Shown here one piece after another: positions 63,944-64,000 of a stretch of 64,000 nucleotides of DNA. Every line of letters begins with the position of its first letter. Position 1 is the first letter of the stretch. The DNA is from Enterocloster asparagiformis (GTDB taxonomy: Bacteria; Bacillota; Clostridia; Lachnospirales; Lachnospiraceae): contig JAGZSY010000012.1 in the NCBI GenBank assembly GCA_018380885.1, positions 84,429 to 148,428 of the forward strand. Reading direction: 5' to 3'. The position numbers were made by a program, and so were the translations under genes. The notes below the pieces were generated by a model that searched no databases, was not told where the DNA came from, and was given only the letters and a program-made list of their open reading frames with translations.

Positions 63944-64000
63944 GGTTAAGCCCTCGACCGATTAGTATTAGTCAGCTACATACATTACTGCACTTCCACC
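63944..64000 (-). rRNA. 23S rRNA, 3' end (partial)
   Basis: On the minus strand the last 57 bases read as the conserved 3' end of 23S rRNA: CTGACTAATACTAATCGGTC then GAGGGCTTAACC. The rest lies beyond the window. The 120 bases to tRNA-Asn hold no 5S rRNA. Confidence 0.93.

Overview
The window reads as chromosome of a spore-forming Clostridia, most likely Lachnospiraceae. Evidence: a SpoIIM-like gene in a nudF-spoIIM-xerD neighbourhood, YesM/YesN and LytTR/GHKL two-component systems, a giant acyl-CoA dehydratase activase, UPF0178, and a tRNA cluster directly after a 23S rRNA end. Species cannot be fixed from sequence alone. Core genes are GC-rich with strong GGAGG ribosome sites; the stretch from about 9.7 to 18.6 kb is visibly AT-rich and is an accessory island.

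Layout. 1-9.6 kb: a partial gene, a secreted protein, a large LysM/LRR surface protein and a CstA-type transporter, divergent from a LytTR regulator and a GHKL sensor. A tandem 18-bp repeat and an extended -10 between them suggest the regulator controls the transporter transcript. 9.7-18.6 kb: decayed mobile DNA (IS1182-type transposase tail, serine recombinase tail) around two candidate defence loci. One is XRE + SEFIR-domain protein + an AbiJ-like gene with an amber stop + a zinc-finger/HNH-like gene. The other is a GHKL-ATPase/PD-(D/E)xK fusion followed by RhuM. 18.7-25.9 kb: rRNA methyltransferase, M24 aminopeptidase, dihydrolipoyl dehydrogenase, HAD phosphatase, tRNA-Pro, UPF0178.

26-36.3 kb is a carbohydrate-use locus. 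A solute-binding protein, two permeases, a Gfo/Idh/MocA oxidoreductase, an esterase and a CE15-like glucuronoyl esterase form one minus-strand run, divergent from a YesM/YesN pair that probably regulates it. The enzyme set points to side-chain-decorated plant glycan (xylan-like) substrates. 36.4-45 kb carries a YcxB-like membrane protein, an HSL-type esterase, a cell-wall-repeat protein, an EamA exporter, a DUF47 + PiT phosphate pair, a methyltransferase, TraX and tRNA-Leu.

45-55.5 kb is a conserved housekeeping run on the minus strand: XerD, lipase-like membrane protein, EamA, SpoIIM, NudF, ProC, LysA, pyruvate kinase, a rhomboid-like zinc-finger membrane protein, CorA. 55.8-60 kb is one 1,422-residue activase gene. 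60-63 kb holds a BspA-type LRR protein and a trans-sulfuration PLP enzyme. The right end is seven tRNA genes and the 3' end of a 23S rRNA, all on the minus strand, with no 5S gene between them.
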